In this document: piece after piece, positions 47,916-57,846 of the stretch | Layout of the letters: every line of letters starts with the position of its first letter | Numbering within the stretch: position 1 is the stretch's first letter | From: Duncaniella dubosii | Lineage (GTDB): Bacteria; Bacteroidota; Bacteroidia; Bacteroidales; Muribaculaceae | NCBI RefSeq assembly: GCF_004803915.1 | Contig: NZ_CP039396.1 | Location: forward strand, 2,108,001 to 2,172,000 | Direction of reading: 5' to 3' | Length of the DNA stretch: 64,000 nt | Notes under the pieces: model-generated | The model's input: the letters and a program-made list of their open reading frames with translations, nothing else | Told to the model about the DNA's origin: nothing | The model's database searches: none | Position numbers and translations under genes: made by a program

Positions 47916-48662
47916 TTATTTCTTGGGATTCTTGGCGAGGTAGTCAATGATGAGCGCTGAGTCATTCTTGTTGATGTTGTCAATCTGATAGCGTGAAATC
48001 TGATTGATCTGCATCTCGTCAAGTGCGCTGATAAGGCTTTCCCATGAAGCTTCAGGAGTGGCTTTGATGATCACAACGGGACGTGTGAGCGTAGAGTCGT
48101 TACGGATCTCGCGTGCACGTGCCTGGTAGATTGAGTCGTTGATAGCAGAAATCGACGAGAACTCTTTGTTGCGCCATTTCGACTTTTCAACTTCGATTTT
48201 TTCAAGTACCAGCTTGTTGCGGTCATGGAGGATCTTGCGAATGCCCTGCTGGAGTTTTCCGTCGTTGCCGACAAATTTCTCAGCCTTGAGCTTGTTGTTG
48301 TCAAGGATTCCGTCGCCGTTTTCGTCGGTGAAGTCGGGCATACCTTCATAGTAGTAAACCGTATTCATCGGACGGCCGCTTTCGTCGTTCTTGACATCGC
48401 CGTTGGCATTGCGTTCAGTAGTCAGGATGAGGGTGATGGCCTCTGATTCCTTAGCTTTGTTCATCTGATTCTGCTCTACTTTCTCGTTCGAGGGGAGCGA
48501 GATTGTGAGAGTCTGTGACTTAATCATTGTGGTACAAAGCATGAAGAATGTAATCAGAAGCATGTTCATGTCCACCATGGGAGTAAAGTCCACATGGATC
48601 GACATTTTCTTTTGGGCGCCTTTTTTCTTTTTGCCGCCGTCTGATTGTTCTATCTGTGCCAT
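47916..48662 (-). CDS. exbD: ExbD/TolR-family protein (second copy)
   Basis: 248 residues. A basic start rich in lysine is followed by VDFTPMVDMNMLLITFFMLCTTMI, the ExbD membrane helix with its proton-path Asp. The periplasmic part contains an insertion (about 75-140) with DENGDGILDNN. Two tandem, divergent ExbD genes in a TonB operon are usual in Bacteroidetes. It starts 5 bases after the first exbD. Confidence 0.92.
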   Translation of the reverse strand: MAQIEQSDGGKKKKGAQKKMSIHVDFTPMVDMNMLLITFFMLCTTMIKSQTLTISLPSNEKVEQNQMNKAKESEAITLILTTERNANGDVKNDESGRPMNTVYYYEGMPDFTDENGDGILDNNKLKAEKFVGNDGKLQQGIRKILHDRNKLVLEKIEVEKSKWRNKEFSSISAINDSIYQARAREIRNDSTLTRPVVIIKATPEASWESLISALDEMQINQISRYQIDNINKNDSALIIDYLAKNPKK

Positions 48663-48667
48663 AATGA

Positions 48668-49384
48668 TTATTCTTGCTCAGTTTTTAAAGCTGTCATGAT
48701 GCTGAAGCGGTTCATCTTCAGGCTCTGGAGGTTGTCAAGCACGTCGTGGACAGTGTTGTAGGGAGTGTCCTTGTCGGCCTTGACTGCGATACCTTCGCCC
48801 TTTTTCATGGCTTTCTGAAGGTTATCGTTTCCTGAGTTATAGATGGCGCGCATCCAGATCTGGAACTCGTTGAGGTGTTCCATGTCCTTGTTGTCGTTGA
48901 TGGGTATACCGACACCCTTCTGAGTCATGTCAGTGATAAATTTATCCTGATCTGTCTGTGACATTGAAAGGAACTGCGGAAGTACCTGGAACGGAACACC
49001 GAACATATTGATTTTAGAGAATGCTTCGCGCTGTGCTACAGAGAGCTGCACCGGATTGGAGGGGTGCTGCTTGTTGTAGAGCGTTACTGCTTCATCAAGA
49101 ATCGTCTTGCGGAGAGCCTCTGATCCCCATGTGTCCTTGGTGTCAGCGTCTGCGTCACCGGCGATGGAGATGAAGATTTTCCCCTCTGGGCTTACAAGTA
49201 TCGATGCGAGGTTCGCGGTCGGCACTTTCTGCTCAGATACAGAGGAGGGGGTCAGTACGGTGACCGGCTCCTTCTGAAGGAAGGTAGATGTCAACATGAA
49301 GAAAGTAAGCAAGAGCACAGTCACGTCACTCATCGCGGTCATGTCGATGAGGGTGCTTTTTCTCTTCATTTTTACTTTTCCCAT
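48668..49384 (-). CDS. exbD: ExbD/TolR-family protein (first copy)
   Basis: 238 residues with the ExbD core STLIDMTAMSDVTVLLLTFFML, where the Asp of MSDV would sit in the proton channel, and a periplasmic domain. It is clearly related to but different from the gene that follows, so the two may form a heteromeric complex with ExbB. The start is 85 bases after exbB. Confidence 0.92.
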   Translation of the reverse strand: MGKVKMKRKSTLIDMTAMSDVTVLLLTFFMLTSTFLQKEPVTVLTPSSVSEQKVPTANLASILVSPEGKIFISIAGDADADTKDTWGSEALRKTILDEAVTLYNKQHPSNPVQLSVAQREAFSKINMFGVPFQVLPQFLSMSQTDQDKFITDMTQKGVGIPINDNKDMEHLNEFQIWMRAIYNSGNDNLQKAMKKGEGIAVKADKDTPYNTVHDVLDNLQSLKMNRFSIMTALKTEQE

Positions 49385-49469
49385 ATTACTTTATCTATTA
49401 TAAGAGGTTTTTGCTTTGTTTTATGAAAGTGTTGGTTTAAACCTTTGTTGTGATAACAGTAACGTAGGA

Positions 49470-50300
49470 TTAGTGAGTTGCTGCAAATGTCTGCACGATA
49501 GAGAAACCAATCTCGTCGATAGCGTAGGTGAGATTGTCAATCTTGTTGGTGTAGAAGTTGTAAGAGATTACAGCGAATGCACCGGTTGCGATACCGAAGG
49601 CTGTGTTGATAAGTGCCTCAGAAATACCGGTAGAAAGTTCGGTTGAGTCAGGTGCACCTGAAGCGGCGAGTGCCTGGAATGACTTGATCATACCCATCAC
49701 AGTACCGAGAAGACCGACGAGAGTACCGAGAGTGGTGAGGGTTGCAACGATGGGAAGGTTCTGCTGAAGAGCGGGCATTTCGAGAGCGGTTGCTTCTTCA
49801 ACTGTCTTCTGGAGGTTGGCAATCTTCTGTTCCTTGGTGAGGATAGTGTTCTTGTCCATTTCTTCGTAGCTTACGAGAGCTGCGGCAACAACAGCGGCAA
49901 CTGAACCCTTCTGGTTCTTGCAGAGGTCTTTTGCACCCTGGATGTTGTTAGCGGCGAGGCACTTCTTAACGTTGGCAACGAACTTTTCGATAGAGCCTTT
50001 GCCCTTTGCAGACTTGAGGGCGATCCAGCGTTCAACAGAAAGCACGATAACGGTAAGGAAGAGAGTCTGGAGGATAGGCACGATGAAACCGCCCTTGTAG
50101 ATGGTTCCCCAGAGGTCGATGGGGTGACCTTCTTCGAAGTGTGATTCGTGACCGAACCAGAAAATGAAGAGACATAGAGCTACGACAAAGCAAGCGAGGA
50201 TCACCAAGAAGGCGTTCTTGATGCCGGCTACGTTGCTTCCGGAGTTGTTCTTAGCGTTAGCCTTTGCAGGCTGTGTGGGATTAGGCTTTTGAGCTTCCAT
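49470..50300 (-). CDS. exbB: ExbB/TolQ/MotA-family proton channel
   Basis: 276 residues with membrane helices near 28-46, 70-88 and the conserved pair toward the C-terminus (LPIVATLTTLGTLVGLLGTVMGMIKSFQAL and ALINTAFGIATGAFAVISY). It forms the proton channel that drives TonB. The Ser/Asn/Lys-rich N-terminal 25 residues are an extension common in Bacteroidetes. First gene of the operon, divergent from nqrA. Confidence 0.95.
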   Translation of the reverse strand: MEAQKPNPTQPAKANAKNNSGSNVAGIKNAFLVILACFVVALCLFIFWFGHESHFEEGHPIDLWGTIYKGGFIVPILQTLFLTVIVLSVERWIALKSAKGKGSIEKFVANVKKCLAANNIQGAKDLCKNQKGSVAAVVAAALVSYEEMDKNTILTKEQKIANLQKTVEEATALEMPALQQNLPIVATLTTLGTLVGLLGTVMGMIKSFQALAASGAPDSTELSTGISEALINTAFGIATGAFAVISYNFYTNKIDNLTYAIDEIGFSIVQTFAATH

Positions 50301-50661
50301 AATTTGTAATTACTAAAGATTTTAAGTTTATTGGTTTATTTGTTATTAGTTTTGATGATTCTCTTCGATTAGCTTTTTTAAGGAATAGGTTCTTATGGTA
50401 TCGATTTTTAGCTTTCACGGAATGAAAGCTAATTTTTAAACGATATTGCAAAATTATAAGGAAAAATCGGTGTTTGCAAACGTTTTGCTCTTTTTTTTGC
50501 GTTAAACAAACTAAAATACAAATTGTAGTGTTTCGGAATCTTGGAATTTTTTTATTTTTTGCATACTTTTCAGTTAAAACTTATTAAGCTATATTCAAAT
50601 ATATTTATTATCTTTGTGCTTTCCAATTTTTTATAAGGTACAACTTACATAAATTCCAAGG
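50301..50661. other. Divergent control region, exbB / nqrA
   Basis: No gene. AT-rich. On the plus strand TATCTTTG at 50609-50616 is the nqrA -7 box, about 45 bases from the start. A perfect 10-bp hairpin (TTAGCTTTCA at 50408-50417 with TGAAAGCTAA at 50423-50432) falls in the exbB leader. Confidence 0.55.
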
Positions 50662-52008
50662 ATGAGAAGGTCTGTTAGCCTGAAAAAAGGCTTAAATCTT
50701 AATCTTCAAGGTGGACTGCGCTCAGAGACTCCAGTCGCTATCCCTCTTCCTGCTCATGTTGCTTTGATTCCCGACGATTTTCCGGGATTCGTGCCCAAGC
50801 TTGATGTAGCCGAGGGCGACAGAGTCGAGGTTGGTTCACCATTACTACACGACAAAAACGATTCGAGAATAAAGCTTGTCGCTCCGGCTGCCGGAACGGT
50901 CGAGGCTGTCGTGCGTGGAGCGCGTCGTAAAATCGAGCGTGTTGTCATCAAGCTTGATCCGTCTGTCTCTCAGACTGCTGTCAAGTCTGCCCCTTTTGCC
51001 GATGCATCGGCCGAGTCTGTAACTGAAGCCCTGATGGCTTCCGGTCTGTGGGCCATGATGCGCCGCCGTCCTTATGATATAGTTCCCCTCCCTGCCGACC
51101 GACCGCGTTCGATTATGGTGACGGCTATGGATACGGCTCCGTTAGCCCCCACTCTTGAGTTCATGGTCGAAGGCCGCATGGCTGACATCGAGGCCGGAGT
51201 AGGGGTGCTCTCACGACTGACCGACGGCCATATATATATAGGTATAGAAAAGGGGGCGTCAATACCCGACATAAAAGGTGCGGAAATTGTGGAATTTCCC
51301 CGTCTTCACCCTGCAGGTAATGCCGGAGTGCAGATCGCGGCCATCGAGTCGGTCAACAAGGGAGAGGTCGTGTGGACACTCGACATTGTGACGCTTGCCC
51401 GCATCGGGCATCTCGCGCTTACGGGCGAGCCTGACTGGTCGGCTTTTGTTGCTGTGACCGGCAGCGAGGTGAGCGATCCGCGTATGGAAAAGACTGTTGT
51501 CGGCGCTTCGCTTTCTACAGTCCTTGAGGATGAACTGAAGGCCGACGGCTGTCATCAGCGCATAATATCCGGAAACGTTCTGACCGGTGTCCGTGAGAGC
51601 ATCGACGGCTATCTCCGCTATCCCTACCGTCAGGTGACGGTGATTCCAGAAGGCGACGATGCAGACGAGTTCATGGGCTGGGCTTCGATGAGTCCTTCGA
51701 AAATGAGTGTCAGCCCGTCGTTCATCGGCCGTTTCCTTGGTCGCAAGTTTGCGCCAGATGCCCGCATCAACGGTGGTCGCCGTGCCATGATTATGTCTGG
51801 AGAGTACGACAAGGTTTTCCCGATGGACATTCTGCCCGAATATCTTATCAAGGCAATTCTTGCCAAGGATATCGATCGCATGGAGGCGCTTGGCATCTAT
51901 GAGGTAGCTCCTGAGGATTTCGCTCTTGCCGAATATGTTGACCCCTCCAAGCTGGAACTTCAGAAAATCGTCCGTGAAGGTCTCGACTATCTCCGCAGCG
52001 AGGTCTGA
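50662..52008 (+). CDS. nqrA: Na+-translocating NADH:quinone reductase subunit A
   Basis: 448 residues, the peripheral cytoplasmic quinone-binding subunit of the sodium pump. Family phrases include KKGLNLNLQGGL at the start, DGHIYIGIEKGASIPD and FPMDILPEYLIKAILAKDIDRMEALGIYEV. It is the first of six nqr genes; nqrB begins 30 bases after its stop. Confidence 0.95.
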   Translation: MRRSVSLKKGLNLNLQGGLRSETPVAIPLPAHVALIPDDFPGFVPKLDVAEGDRVEVGSPLLHDKNDSRIKLVAPAAGTVEAVVRGARRKIERVVIKLDPSVSQTAVKSAPFADASAESVTEALMASGLWAMMRRRPYDIVPLPADRPRSIMVTAMDTAPLAPTLEFMVEGRMADIEAGVGVLSRLTDGHIYIGIEKGASIPDIKGAEIVEFPRLHPAGNAGVQIAAIESVNKGEVVWTLDIVTLARIGHLALTGEPDWSAFVAVTGSEVSDPRMEKTVVGASLSTVLEDELKADGCHQRIISGNVLTGVRESIDGYLRYPYRQVTVIPEGDDADEFMGWASMSPSKMSVSPSFIGRFLGRKFAPDARINGGRRAMIMSGEYDKVFPMDILPEYLIKAILAKDIDRMEALGIYEVAPEDFALAEYVDPSKLELQKIVREGLDYLRSEV

Positions 52009-52038
52009 TTTCTGTTTTTAAGAATTAACATTCCAACA

Positions 52039-53247
52039 ATGAAAGCGCTAAGAAATTATTTAAATAGAATCAAGCCTAACTTTGAGCCTGACGGCAAGCT
52101 CCACGCTTTCCGCAGTGTGTTTGACGGGTTTGAAACGTTTCTTTATACTCCTAACACCACTTCGACTTCGGGTGTGAATGTCCACGACAGCCTCGATTCA
52201 AAACGAGTGATGATAATAGTGGTGCTGGCACTGATGCCCTGTCTGCTCTTTGGTATGTATAATACCGGCTATCAGAACTGGCTGGCAGCCGGAGCAGTGG
52301 AATTTCCGTTTTGGCAGCTGATGGCCTACGGATTTCTTGCGGTGTTGCCGCGTATCGTGGTGGCCTATGTGGTCGGACTCGGCATCGAGTTCGTCGTGGC
52401 CCAGTGGCGTCGCGAGGAAATTCAGGAAGGATTCCTTGTCACCGGTATTCTCATTCCTCTCGTCTGTCCGATTGAGACTCCGCTGTGGATGATTGCAGTC
52501 GCCACTGCCTTCTCGGTTATTTTTGTCAAAGAGGTTTTTGGCGGTACTGGCTACAATGTGTTCAACGTCGCCCTCGTGACACGTGCGGTGCTGTTCTTCG
52601 GCTATCCTGCACAGATGAGCGGTGACAAGGTGTTTGTTTCTACAAATTCGATCTGCGGCCTCGGTTTCGACCTTCCCGATGGATTTTCAGGAGCTACGCC
52701 ACTCGGACAGATCGCATCATTTACCGGCGGCAATCTTGAATTGCTCAATCTTAAGGGTAATCCTGTCAGCACATGGGATGCCTTTCTCGGACTGATTCCC
52801 GGATCGTTTGGCGAGACTTCTACGCTTGCTATCCTCATTGGAGCATTGCTGCTGCTCGCCACCGGCATAGCTTCGTGGCGCATTATGCTCAGTGTCGTGG
52901 CCGGAGGTCTTTTTATGGGATGGGTTGCCAACGTGTTCGAGACACCGGCCTATCCTGCATCGTTCCTCAACCCGCTTGACCAGCTTCTGTTCGGCGGATT
53001 TGCTTTCGCTGCTGTCTTTATGGCGACAGACCCTGTTACGGCCGCACGGACGAACCCCGGCAAATATATCTACGGTTTCCTTGTCGGAGCGGTCGCTATA
53101 ATCATCCGTACATACAACAACGGTTATCCCGAGGGCGCAATGCTTGCCGTGCTTCTCGGCAATGCTCTTGCTCCGTTGATTGACTATTGTGTGGTTCAGC
53201 TGAACGTTTCGCGCCGTATGCGCCGTCAGAGGCGTACAGCCGCCTGA
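52039..53247 (+). CDS. nqrB: Na+-NQR subunit B
   Basis: 402-residue membrane subunit. Residues DGFSGATPLGQ contain the Ser-Gly-Ala-Thr site where FMN is bound through Thr. The membrane core and TDPVTAARTNPGKYIYGF near the end are intact. It carries the main sodium pathway together with NqrD and NqrE. Confidence 0.96.
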   Translation: MKALRNYLNRIKPNFEPDGKLHAFRSVFDGFETFLYTPNTTSTSGVNVHDSLDSKRVMIIVVLALMPCLLFGMYNTGYQNWLAAGAVEFPFWQLMAYGFLAVLPRIVVAYVVGLGIEFVVAQWRREEIQEGFLVTGILIPLVCPIETPLWMIAVATAFSVIFVKEVFGGTGYNVFNVALVTRAVLFFGYPAQMSGDKVFVSTNSICGLGFDLPDGFSGATPLGQIASFTGGNLELLNLKGNPVSTWDAFLGLIPGSFGETSTLAILIGALLLLATGIASWRIMLSVVAGGLFMGWVANVFETPAYPASFLNPLDQLLFGGFAFAAVFMATDPVTAARTNPGKYIYGFLVGAVAIIIRTYNNGYPEGAMLAVLLGNALAPLIDYCVVQLNVSRRMRRQRRTAA

Positions 53248-53300
53248 GCATGGAAACCAAATTCATCCAACAGCTATAAAGCTTAATTTCACATCGACTT

Positions 53301-54014
53301 ATGAATAAGCAAAGCAATACATATACAATAATCTATATCATCATTCTTGTGGTGGTGGTCGGGACTGCTCTCGCGGCCACATCTCTTGCTCTGCGCGAAC
53401 GCCAGCAGGACAATGTCAATGCCGACAAGATGAGCCAGATTCTGAATGCCGCACTGATTTCCCCTGACAAAAAGGACGTAGTGGCGGAGTTTGACAAATA
53501 TATCACCGACCAGTTCGTTGTCAATGAGCGCGGAGAGACTGTCGAAGGTGTCAAGGCGTTTGATGTCAATGTGGCTGCCCAGAGCAAAGTCGCAGCCGAC
53601 CGTCGCGAGCTGCCGGTTTTTGTCTGTACGACGGCCGACGGCGCTGTCAAGTATATCCTGCCTGTCTACGGTGCGGGTCTTTGGGGGCCGATTTGGGGCT
53701 ATGTCGCCTTTGACAGTGACGGCTCGACCATCTATGGCGCATATTTTGCCCATCAGGGCGAGACTCCCGGTCTTGGCGCTGAAATCGAGAAGCCTGCTTT
53801 CAGCAGTCAGTTCGAGGGAAAGAAGGTGTTTAAGGATGGCCGTTTCCGTCCAATCGCAGTGGTGAAGGCCGGGCAGCAGCCGCTCAACGGTGAGGATTAC
53901 GTCGATGGAATTTCAGGAGGTACTATTACCTCGAAAGGTGTCGGCGCGATGCTTGACAACTGCCTCACTCCCTACAAGAAATTCCTTCAGGGACTCTCCC
54001 GGCCCGCTCTCTAA
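53301..54014 (+). CDS. nqrC: Na+-NQR subunit C
   Basis: 237 residues with one N-terminal membrane helix and a periplasmic FMN domain. The covalent FMN site is DGISGGTITSKGVG. The fold phrase GLWGPIWGYVAFDSDGSTIYG is also present. Lies between nqrB and nqrD. Confidence 0.95.
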   Translation: MNKQSNTYTIIYIIILVVVVGTALAATSLALRERQQDNVNADKMSQILNAALISPDKKDVVAEFDKYITDQFVVNERGETVEGVKAFDVNVAAQSKVAADRRELPVFVCTTADGAVKYILPVYGAGLWGPIWGYVAFDSDGSTIYGAYFAHQGETPGLGAEIEKPAFSSQFEGKKVFKDGRFRPIAVVKAGQQPLNGEDYVDGISGGTITSKGVGAMLDNCLTPYKKFLQGLSRPAL

Positions 54015-54086
54015 GCACGGCGGCTATTGTGAGAATTTACAAATCCAGTCAAAACACTCTCAACACTCAAAAAAATTTCATCCGTC

Positions 54087-54716
54087 ATGGCTGATAAAAT
54101 CAATAATAAAGAGGTGCTTTTCAACCCTCTGTCGAAAAACAATCCGGTAGTGGTGCAGATTCTCGGCATCTGCTCGGTGCTTGCTGTCACTGCCAAGCTC
54201 GAACCTGCGATTGTGATGGGTGTCTCGGTGATAGCGGTGCTCGCTTTCGCCAACGTCATCATATCGATTCTCCGCAACACGATTCCGACCAATATCCGCA
54301 TCATCGTGCAGCTTGTGGTGGTGGCAGGTCTCGTGGTCATCGTCGATCAGGTGCTCAAGGCTTTTGCCTACGATGCCGCCAAGCAGCTGTCGGTGTTCAT
54401 CGGTCTCATCATAACCAACTGTATTCTCATGGGACGCCTTGAAGCCTTCGCGATGGCCAACAAACCTTGGCCTTCGTTTCTCGACGGTGTCGGCAACGGC
54501 ATAGGCTATGCCATCATCCTCGTCATCGTCGGTTTCTTCCGTGAGCTTCTTGGAAGCGGCACACTGCTCGGCTGTCAGGTTATTCCTCAGAGTTTCTACG
54601 AAGCCGGTTATGTCAACAACGGTCTCATGATTCTTCCTCCTATGGCTCTTATACTTGTCGCCTGTATCATTTGGGTTCAGCGCAGTATAAACAAGGATCT
54701 TCAGGAAGATAATTAA
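54087..54716 (+). CDS. nqrD: Na+-NQR subunit D
   Basis: 209-residue integral membrane protein with six hydrophobic segments and the NqrD phrases NNPVVVQILGICSVLAVT and IGLIITNCILMGRLEAFAM; the Cys in ITNCI is a conserved cofactor ligand in the NqrD/E pair. Confidence 0.95.
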   Translation: MADKINNKEVLFNPLSKNNPVVVQILGICSVLAVTAKLEPAIVMGVSVIAVLAFANVIISILRNTIPTNIRIIVQLVVVAGLVVIVDQVLKAFAYDAAKQLSVFIGLIITNCILMGRLEAFAMANKPWPSFLDGVGNGIGYAIILVIVGFFRELLGSGTLLGCQVIPQSFYEAGYVNNGLMILPPMALILVACIIWVQRSINKDLQEDN

Positions 54717-54755
54717 ATCAACCATATTCGCCCAACGCTCTAAAATTAAAACCAA

Positions 54756-55373
54756 GTGGAAAATCTGAATATATTCATACGGTCGATTTTTGTCGACAAC
54801 ATGATTTTTGCCTACTTCCTCGGCATGTGCTCGTTTATCGCTGTGTCAAAGAACGTGAAGACCGCTTTTGGCCTTGGAGTGGCAGTGACTTTCATGCTTG
54901 TTGTGACGCTTCCCGTCAATTATCTGCTCCAGACCTATGTGCTCAGCGCAGGTGCGCTCACATGGCTTGGCCCTGAGTATGCCGATGTCGACCTCAGCTT
55001 CCTTTCGCTCATCATGTTTATCGCTGTCATTGCATCAATGACCCAGCTTGTCGAGATGACGGTCGAGAAATACAGTCCCGCGCTCTATTCGTCGCTTGGC
55101 ATCTTCCTTCCGCTCATAGCCGTAAACTGCGCCATTCTCGGTGGCTCGCTTTTCATGCAGCAGCGTGACTTTCCCTCTGTCTGGACTGCGATATGTGCCG
55201 GCGGCGGCTGGGGGCTCGGCTGGCTTCTTGCCATCACTGCCATCGCTGCCATCCGCGAGCGCATTGCGGCCTATTCCAATATTCCGCGTCCCCTTCGCGG
55301 TGTGGGCATCACATTCATTCTGACGGCCCTCATGGGAATAGCCTTCATGAGCTTCCTCGGCATCAAGATTTGA
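54756..55373 (+). CDS. nqrE: Na+-NQR subunit E
   Basis: 205 residues from a GTG start (MENLNIFIRSIFVDNMIFAYF). Six membrane helices; AVNCAILGGSLF holds the conserved Cys that with NqrD binds the membrane iron-sulfur centre. Related to NqrD by ancient duplication. Confidence 0.95.
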   Translation: MENLNIFIRSIFVDNMIFAYFLGMCSFIAVSKNVKTAFGLGVAVTFMLVVTLPVNYLLQTYVLSAGALTWLGPEYADVDLSFLSLIMFIAVIASMTQLVEMTVEKYSPALYSSLGIFLPLIAVNCAILGGSLFMQQRDFPSVWTAICAGGGWGLGWLLAITAIAAIRERIAAYSNIPRPLRGVGITFILTALMGIAFMSFLGIKI

Positions 55374-55412
55374 TATTATTAAGCATTCACACATTTATAT
55401 TATAATATAATC

Positions 55413-56677
55413 ATGTTAACGATACTTTCAGGTGTGAGCATCTTCCTTATCATCACCCTTGCGCTGGTGCTGATACTCCTGCTCGCAAAGAAATATCTTG
55501 TCCATTCGGGCAAAGTCAAGATTACGATCAACTCCGACACTGTCGTGGAGGCCGAGTCTGGCAAGACTCTCCTCTCGACCCTTGCCGATCAGAATATTTT
55601 CCTTTCCTCAGCCTGTGGCGGAAAGGGCAGCTGCGGTCAGTGTAAATGTCAGGTGTTTAGCGGAGGTGGCGACATCCTCCCGACCGAGAAAGTTCACTTC
55701 TCGCGCAAACAGCAGCAGGATCATTGGCGTCTCGGCTGTCAGGTGAAAATCAAGGAGGATTGCTCCATAGGCATTCCGGCTTCTGTGCTTGATGTCAAGG
55801 AATGGGAGTGCGAGGTGATTTCAAACAAAAATGTGGCGACATTCATCAAGGAGTTTATCGTGGCTCTGCCCGAAGGCGCTCACATGGATTTCATTCCCGG
55901 TTCATACGCCCAGATAAAGATTCCGACATACGAGATGGACTATGACAAGGATATCGACAAGGCTTCTATCGGTGACGAATATCTGCCTTCGTGGGAGAAA
56001 TTCGGACTCTTCGGGCTGAAATGTCGCAACACGGAGACCACCGTCCGTGCCTACTCAATGGCCAACTATCCTGAGGAGGGCGACCGAATCATGCTTACTG
56101 TCCGCATAGCCACTCCGCCATTCAAGCCGAAACCTCAGGTCGGTTTTCAGGATGTCATGCCCGGTATTGCGTCAAGCTACATCTTCACTCTCAAACCGGC
56201 GACAAGGTGCGCATGAGTGGGCCTTACGGGGATTTCCATCCCATTGTCGATTCGAAGGCCGAGATGATGTGGATTGGCGGTGGCGCAGGTATGGCGCCTC
56301 TCCGTGCCCAGATTATGTGGCTGACCAAGACACTCAACACCCGCGACCGTGTGATGAACTATTTCTACGGTGCGCGTGCGCTTAACGAAGTGTTCTATCT
56401 CGACGATTTCCTTCAGCTTGAAAAAGATTTCCCCAACTTCAAGTTCCACCTTGCGCTTGACCGTCCCGATCCCGCAGCCGATGCCGCAGGTGTGAAATAT
56501 ACTGCGGGATTCGTTCATCAGGTCATCTACGAGACATATCTCAAGAACCATCCCGAACCTGAGGATATCGAATACTACATGTGTGGTCCCGGCCCGATGA
56601 GCGCCGCCGTCAACAAGATGCTCGACGACCTTGGTGTCGATCCCGAATCAGTTCACTACGATAACTTTGGTGGATAA
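55413..56677 (+). CDS. nqrF: Na+-NQR subunit F (apparent frameshift)
   Basis: NADH-oxidising subunit: N-terminal helix, 2Fe-2S domain (SACGGKGSCGQCKCQV), FAD domain (RAYSMANYPEEGD) and NADH domain (GGGAGMAPLRAQ, YMCGPGPM). The frame breaks between FTLKP and MSGPYGDFHP: AAACCGGCGACAAG needs one more G (56198-56199) to read KPGDKVRMSGPYG. Repaired length is about 422 residues, normal for NqrF. Since the rest of the operon is intact, a read error is the likely cause. Confidence 0.93.
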
Positions 56678-56702
56678 TTCCTCATAAAGAAATAATTCTT
56701 GC

Positions 56703-56738
56703 AAAAAGCGCTGTTGGCTGTTGTCAATGGCGCTTTTT
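56703..56738 (+). terminator. Terminator of the nqr operon
   Basis: Arms AAAAAGCGC and GCGCTTTTT around an 18-base loop, 25 bases after nqrF. Confidence 0.8.
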
Positions 56739-56851
56739 CGTTGTTTTGTAATAGATGGTTATTGTATTGTGTATTAGGTGATTCTCGAATGAAAGGTATA
56801 TAATTCTCTCAATAAAAATCGGATTAACGATTAGATTTATTAGTCAAACTC

Positions 56852-56883
56852 TTTGGTTTATTAGTCTAAAACAATTATATTTG
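56852..56883 (+). promoter_or_regulatory. Promoter of the thioredoxin-like gene
   Basis: TTTG at 56852-56855 and TATATTTG at 56876-56883, 20 bases apart: both Bacteroidetes elements at the standard spacing, 39 bases before the ATG. Confidence 0.75.
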
Positions 56884-56922
56884 CGAAATAAGAATTAAAT
56901 TTTTAACATAGTTTCGACAACC

Positions 56923-57687
56923 ATGAGAAATATTATTTTGACGGCTTTACTTATCTTGACTTCATTTGTGGCAGGGAGTCAGAATGCCACCACGTCCGAA
57001 CCTAAACGACAGAGTTATGTCTATATCCAAGGCCACTTTTTTAAAGATACTCCAAAAGAACTTATTGGAAAAAGCAAGTCAATGGCCAGGGTAGAATATA
57101 AGGATATAACAATCTGGCTTAATGTCTATAACGATTCTTCGGCCCTGTCCGACGACATTTTTGCACAAGCCATACCGCTGAATCAACTGGAAGACGGGGA
57201 GGCTATTTTGAAAGAGGCTCGGAGTCGTGAGAAGCTTATGGAGCTTCTGTCGTTTAAACGAATGATGCCGATTCATGAGGGCGACAGATTTCCTGAATTT
57301 ACCGCTATGGACATTGACGGGATAGAGTGCAGTAATAAAGATTTAGAAGGTAAGGTAACAGTGCTGAATCTATGGACTTCGACCTGTGGGCCATGCCGTG
57401 CTGAGATGCCTGAACTTTCGACTTGGAAAGAACTCTATCCTGATGTGGTGTTTCTGTCTGCTACATACGAAGATGCCGACAAGGCACGGCCTGTAGTGGA
57501 AAAACTTGGTTTCACATGGCGTCATCTTGTCAATGATACTCTGTTTCTGCGTTGGAATAATGGGAAAGGTTTCCCTATGACAATTGTAGTCGATAGGAAG
57601 GGAATAATCCGCCGGGCCGTTAATGGCACAAATCCCGGCATCCGTGCCGATATTCTCGCGACGATAGCCGAATGTGTAGAGGAATAG
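56923..57687 (+). CDS. TlpA-like thiol-disulfide oxidoreductase
   Basis: A 254-residue exported protein with a signal peptide. The C-terminal thioredoxin fold has the active site LWTSTCGPCRAEMPEL (CGPC) and the cis-Pro region GFPMTIVVDRKG. The N-terminal 110 residues form an extra domain often found in Bacteroidetes TlpA/ResA-like proteins. It probably reduces periplasmic disulfides. It has its own promoter, so it is not part of the nqr operon. Confidence 0.88.
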   Translation: MRNIILTALLILTSFVAGSQNATTSEPKRQSYVYIQGHFFKDTPKELIGKSKSMARVEYKDITIWLNVYNDSSALSDDIFAQAIPLNQLEDGEAILKEARSREKLMELLSFKRMMPIHEGDRFPEFTAMDIDGIECSNKDLEGKVTVLNLWTSTCGPCRAEMPELSTWKELYPDVVFLSATYEDADKARPVVEKLGFTWRHLVNDTLFLRWNNGKGFPMTIVVDRKGIIRRAVNGTNPGIRADILATIAECVEE

Positions 57688-57846
57688 TGCGATAGTGTTT
57701 TTCATATCCTTTTGAGAGTTGAGTCGCCTATAGCTGCGATAATACAAACGATATGAGTGGTTTTAGTGAAAAAATTGGGTCGACTCCGCTTGTGGAATTG
57801 ACCCTTATTCTATCAGGTAAAAGTTAAAGTTATAATATTATCGCCT